NCBI GenBank assembly: GCA_903927685.1
Contig: CAIYOB010000928.1
Span: 1 to 8,378, forward strand
Reading direction: 5' to 3'
Source of the DNA: an uncultured Planctomycetaceae bacterium
GTDB taxonomy: Bacteria; Planctomycetota; Planctomycetia; Pirellulales; Pirellulaceae
DNA: 8,378 nucleotides
A program made the translations under genes and the position numbers. The notes beneath the pieces are model-generated. The model searched no databases, was not told the DNA's origin, and worked only from the letters and a program-made list of their open reading frames with translations. This document shows positions 7,137 to 8,378 of this stretch, piece by piece (position 1 is the stretch's first letter; each line of letters begins with the position of its first letter).

Positions 7137-7168
7137 TCTAGCTATGGGTTCCCCCGCTGGCAACCGGC

Positions 7169-7174
7169 TAGAAT
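7169..7174 (+). promoter_or_regulatory. Candidate -10 box for the epimerase gene
   Basis: TAGAAT at 7169-7174 matches five of six bases of the TATAAT consensus. It would start transcription near 7181 and leave a leader of about 40 bases. No good -35 hexamer is seen 16-18 bases upstream, which would fit a promoter that needs an activator such as the adjacent AraC protein bound at 7110-7136. Confidence 0.35.
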
Positions 7175-7210
7175 GCTCGCAGACAAACCAAGCCAGGGTG
7201 ACGAACAAGC

Positions 7211-7214
7211 GAGG
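7211..7214 (+). promoter_or_regulatory. Shine-Dalgarno sequence deciding the epimerase start
   Basis: GAGG at 7211-7214 lies seven bases before the ATG at 7222. It supports this start over the in-frame opening further upstream, which would overlap the AraC gene on the other strand. Confidence 0.65.
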
Positions 7215-7221
7215 ATCAACG

Positions 7222-8265
7222 ATGAGCGAACTGAAGACCTTTTCCGACTGCAACCGGGACGACCTGATCGTCATTACCGGCGCCGGCGGCTTTATCGCCG
7301 GGGCCCTGGCCCGCTATTTCCATGACCGCGGCTTCTCACGGATCCGGGCGGTCGACAAGAAACCGCTGCCCGATTGGTATCAGATCGTGCCCGGGGTCGA
7401 AAGTCTGTGCCTGGACGTCAGCGACGAGGCGAACTGCGAGCGGGCCTGCGAAGGGGCGGTCGAAGTCTACAACCTGGCGGCCGACATGGGCGGGATGGGG
7501 TTCATCGAGCGGTTCCGCATCCAGTGCCTGCGGAGCATCCTGATCAATACGCACATGCTCGAAGCCGCCTACCGCGCCGGCGCGCAACGCTATTTCTTCT
7601 CGTCGTCGGCCTGCGCCTACAATGTCGAACTGCAGAAGGACCCGCAGTGCCGGGCCCTGCGTGAGTCGGACGCCTATCCGGCCATGGCCGAACGCGGCTA
7701 TGGCTGGGAAAAGCTGATGTCGGAGATGTTCTGCCAGGAATACTGGGCCGAACGCGGGATGAAGACGGCGATTGCCCGCTTCCACAACGTCTACGGTCCG
7801 CACGGCACGTGGGACGGAGGCCGGGAAAAGGCGCCGGCGGCGATCTGCCGCAAGGTGATCGAGGCCCGGGACAAGCAGCTCGATACCATCGAGATCTGGG
7901 GAGACGGCACCCAGACCCGCAGCTTCATGTACATCGACGATTGCACGGACGGCATCGACCGGATCATGCACTGCGACCAGCTGATCGCCACGCCGATCAA
8001 CCTGGGCTCGAGCGAACTGATCTCGATCAACAACCTGGTGAGCCTGGCCGAGGAGATCGGCGGCGTCAAGCTCCGCCGCACCTACGATTTGAACGCCCCG
8101 CGGGGCGTGGCGGGCCGCAACAGCGACAACTCGATGATTCAGCAGATCCTGGGCTGGGAGCCGACCACGTCCTTCCGCACGGGGCTGGCCAAGACTTACG
8201 CCTGGATCGCCCAGCAATACGAGGACCGCAAGGCCGGTCGGCGCACCGTCCACGACACGATCTGA
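7222..8265 (+). CDS. GDP-mannose 3,5-epimerase-like NAD-dependent sugar-nucleotide epimerase
   Basis: The 347-residue product is a short-chain dehydrogenase/reductase of the extended NAD-dependent epimerase group. The NAD-binding GxxGxxG-type turn is ITGAGGFIA at 18-26. NLAADMGGMGFI is close to the wording of plant GDP-mannose 3,5-epimerase, as are SSACAY, GTW.GGREKAPAA, WGDGTQTRSFMYIDD and GRNSDN. The active-site residues known in the Arabidopsis enzyme (Cys145, Tyr174, Lys178, Lys217) correspond to Cys131, Tyr160, Lys164 and Lys203 here, all at the same offset of 14. That enzyme turns GDP-mannose into GDP-L-galactose (and GDP-L-gulose) through a 4-keto intermediate. A related NDP-hexose or heptose substrate is possible in bacteria, so I give no gene symbol. 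The gene is followed after 14 bp by a probable sugar kinase and is divergent from an AraC regulator that may control it. Confidence 0.88.
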   Translation: MSELKTFSDCNRDDLIVITGAGGFIAGALARYFHDRGFSRIRAVDKKPLPDWYQIVPGVESLCLDVSDEANCERACEGAVEVYNLAADMGGMGFIERFRIQCLRSILINTHMLEAAYRAGAQRYFFSSSACAYNVELQKDPQCRALRESDAYPAMAERGYGWEKLMSEMFCQEYWAERGMKTAIARFHNVYGPHGTWDGGREKAPAAICRKVIEARDKQLDTIEIWGDGTQTRSFMYIDDCTDGIDRIMHCDQLIATPINLGSSELISINNLVSLAEEIGGVKLRRTYDLNAPRGVAGRNSDNSMIQQILGWEPTTSFRTGLAKTYAWIAQQYEDRKAGRRTVHDTI

Positions 8266-8279
8266 AAGAGCCCTTCGCC

Positions 8280-8378
8280 ATGAGCCAAGCGAGTTCCCGC
8301 ATACTGACCGACGTCATCGGCGCCATCCCTTACCGGATGGCCCTGGTGGGCGGCTGGATCGACCAGCCGTTCACTTCG
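8280..8378 (+). CDS. Probable GHMP-type sugar kinase, N-terminal part (truncated by window end)
   Basis: ATG at 8280 opens a frame of 33 codons that runs to the window edge with coding-like third positions. The peptide includes IPYRMALVGGWIDQPF. This resembles the N-terminal substrate-binding motif of GHMP kinases (R..L.GG..D.P in heptose, fucose and related sugar kinases), with GGWIDQP in place of the usual GGGTDLP. The gene starts 14 bp after the epimerase stop, with a weak AGAG motif at 8267-8270, so the two are very likely in one operon. A kinase that phosphorylates a sugar at C1 or C7 would fit next to a nucleotide-sugar epimerase in synthesis or salvage. Only the first 33 residues are visible, so the ATP-binding loop cannot be checked. 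Confidence 0.6.
   Translation, partial: MSQASSRILTDVIGAIPYRMALVGGWIDQPFTS

Noticed and set aside
6185..7141. A 318-codon plus-strand frame opposite the AraC gene
   Set aside because: Antisense to a well-matched AraC regulator and without recognisable motifs.
6916..7221. N-terminal extension of the epimerase frame back to 6916
   Set aside because: It would overlap the AraC gene on the opposite strand, and the peptide is Arg/Gly/Pro-rich noise. ATG 7222 has a proper Shine-Dalgarno and begins just before the NAD-binding motif.
7336..8253. A 305-codon minus-strand frame opposite the epimerase
   Set aside because: The plus strand encodes a clearly conserved enzyme with its active site; the antisense product has no family features.

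Overview
The window looks like chromosomal DNA from a high-GC bacterium, most likely a planctomycete or a close relative. This rests on general features: strong G/C bias at third codon positions, long antisense shadow reading frames, large secreted proteins of unknown function, a Tat-exported Asp-box protein and a GDP-mannose 3,5-epimerase-like enzyme. No rRNA, tRNA or marker gene is present, so the taxonomy is an inference. I see no insertion sequence, CRISPR array, phage gene or tRNA.

Left block (1-3963, plus strand). The last 26 codons of an unidentified gene are followed by a large protein that joins helical, TPR-like repeats to a family 5 (oligopeptide/nickel type) extracytoplasmic solute-binding domain. 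Its reading frame clearly extends upstream of the first usable start codon, and the expected signal peptide is missing, so the 5' end is broken or mis-sequenced. It is followed by a secreted protein of unknown function with a predicted beta-rich middle and a helical C-terminus. The two genes are linked by three copies of a 14-bp unit that create a chain of overlapping ATGA stop/start signals. They probably form an operon and act together outside the cytoplasm, but no permease or ATPase is in view.

Middle block (4043-7093, minus strand). In transcription order this is an AraC-family regulator with an N-terminal cupin-like sensor domain, a Tat-exported sialidase-like (BNR/Asp-box) beta-propeller protein, and a short family 2 glycosyltransferase. 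The last two have clear Shine-Dalgarno sequences. The order suggests a small, locally regulated carbohydrate locus. The block converges on the left block with a 79-bp gap that holds no obvious terminator.

Right block (7222-8378, plus strand). A GDP-mannose 3,5-epimerase-like protein retains the characteristic Cys/Tyr/Lys/Lys active-site residues in the plant-enzyme spacing. Fourteen bases downstream begins a protein whose N-terminus resembles a GHMP-type sugar kinase and which runs off the window. The pair suggests nucleotide-sugar synthesis or salvage, possibly of L-galactose or a related sugar. The 128-bp gap between the AraC gene and the epimerase gene is a shared divergent control region. 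It has a hexamer repeated at a 21-bp pitch, the usual geometry of AraC-family operators.
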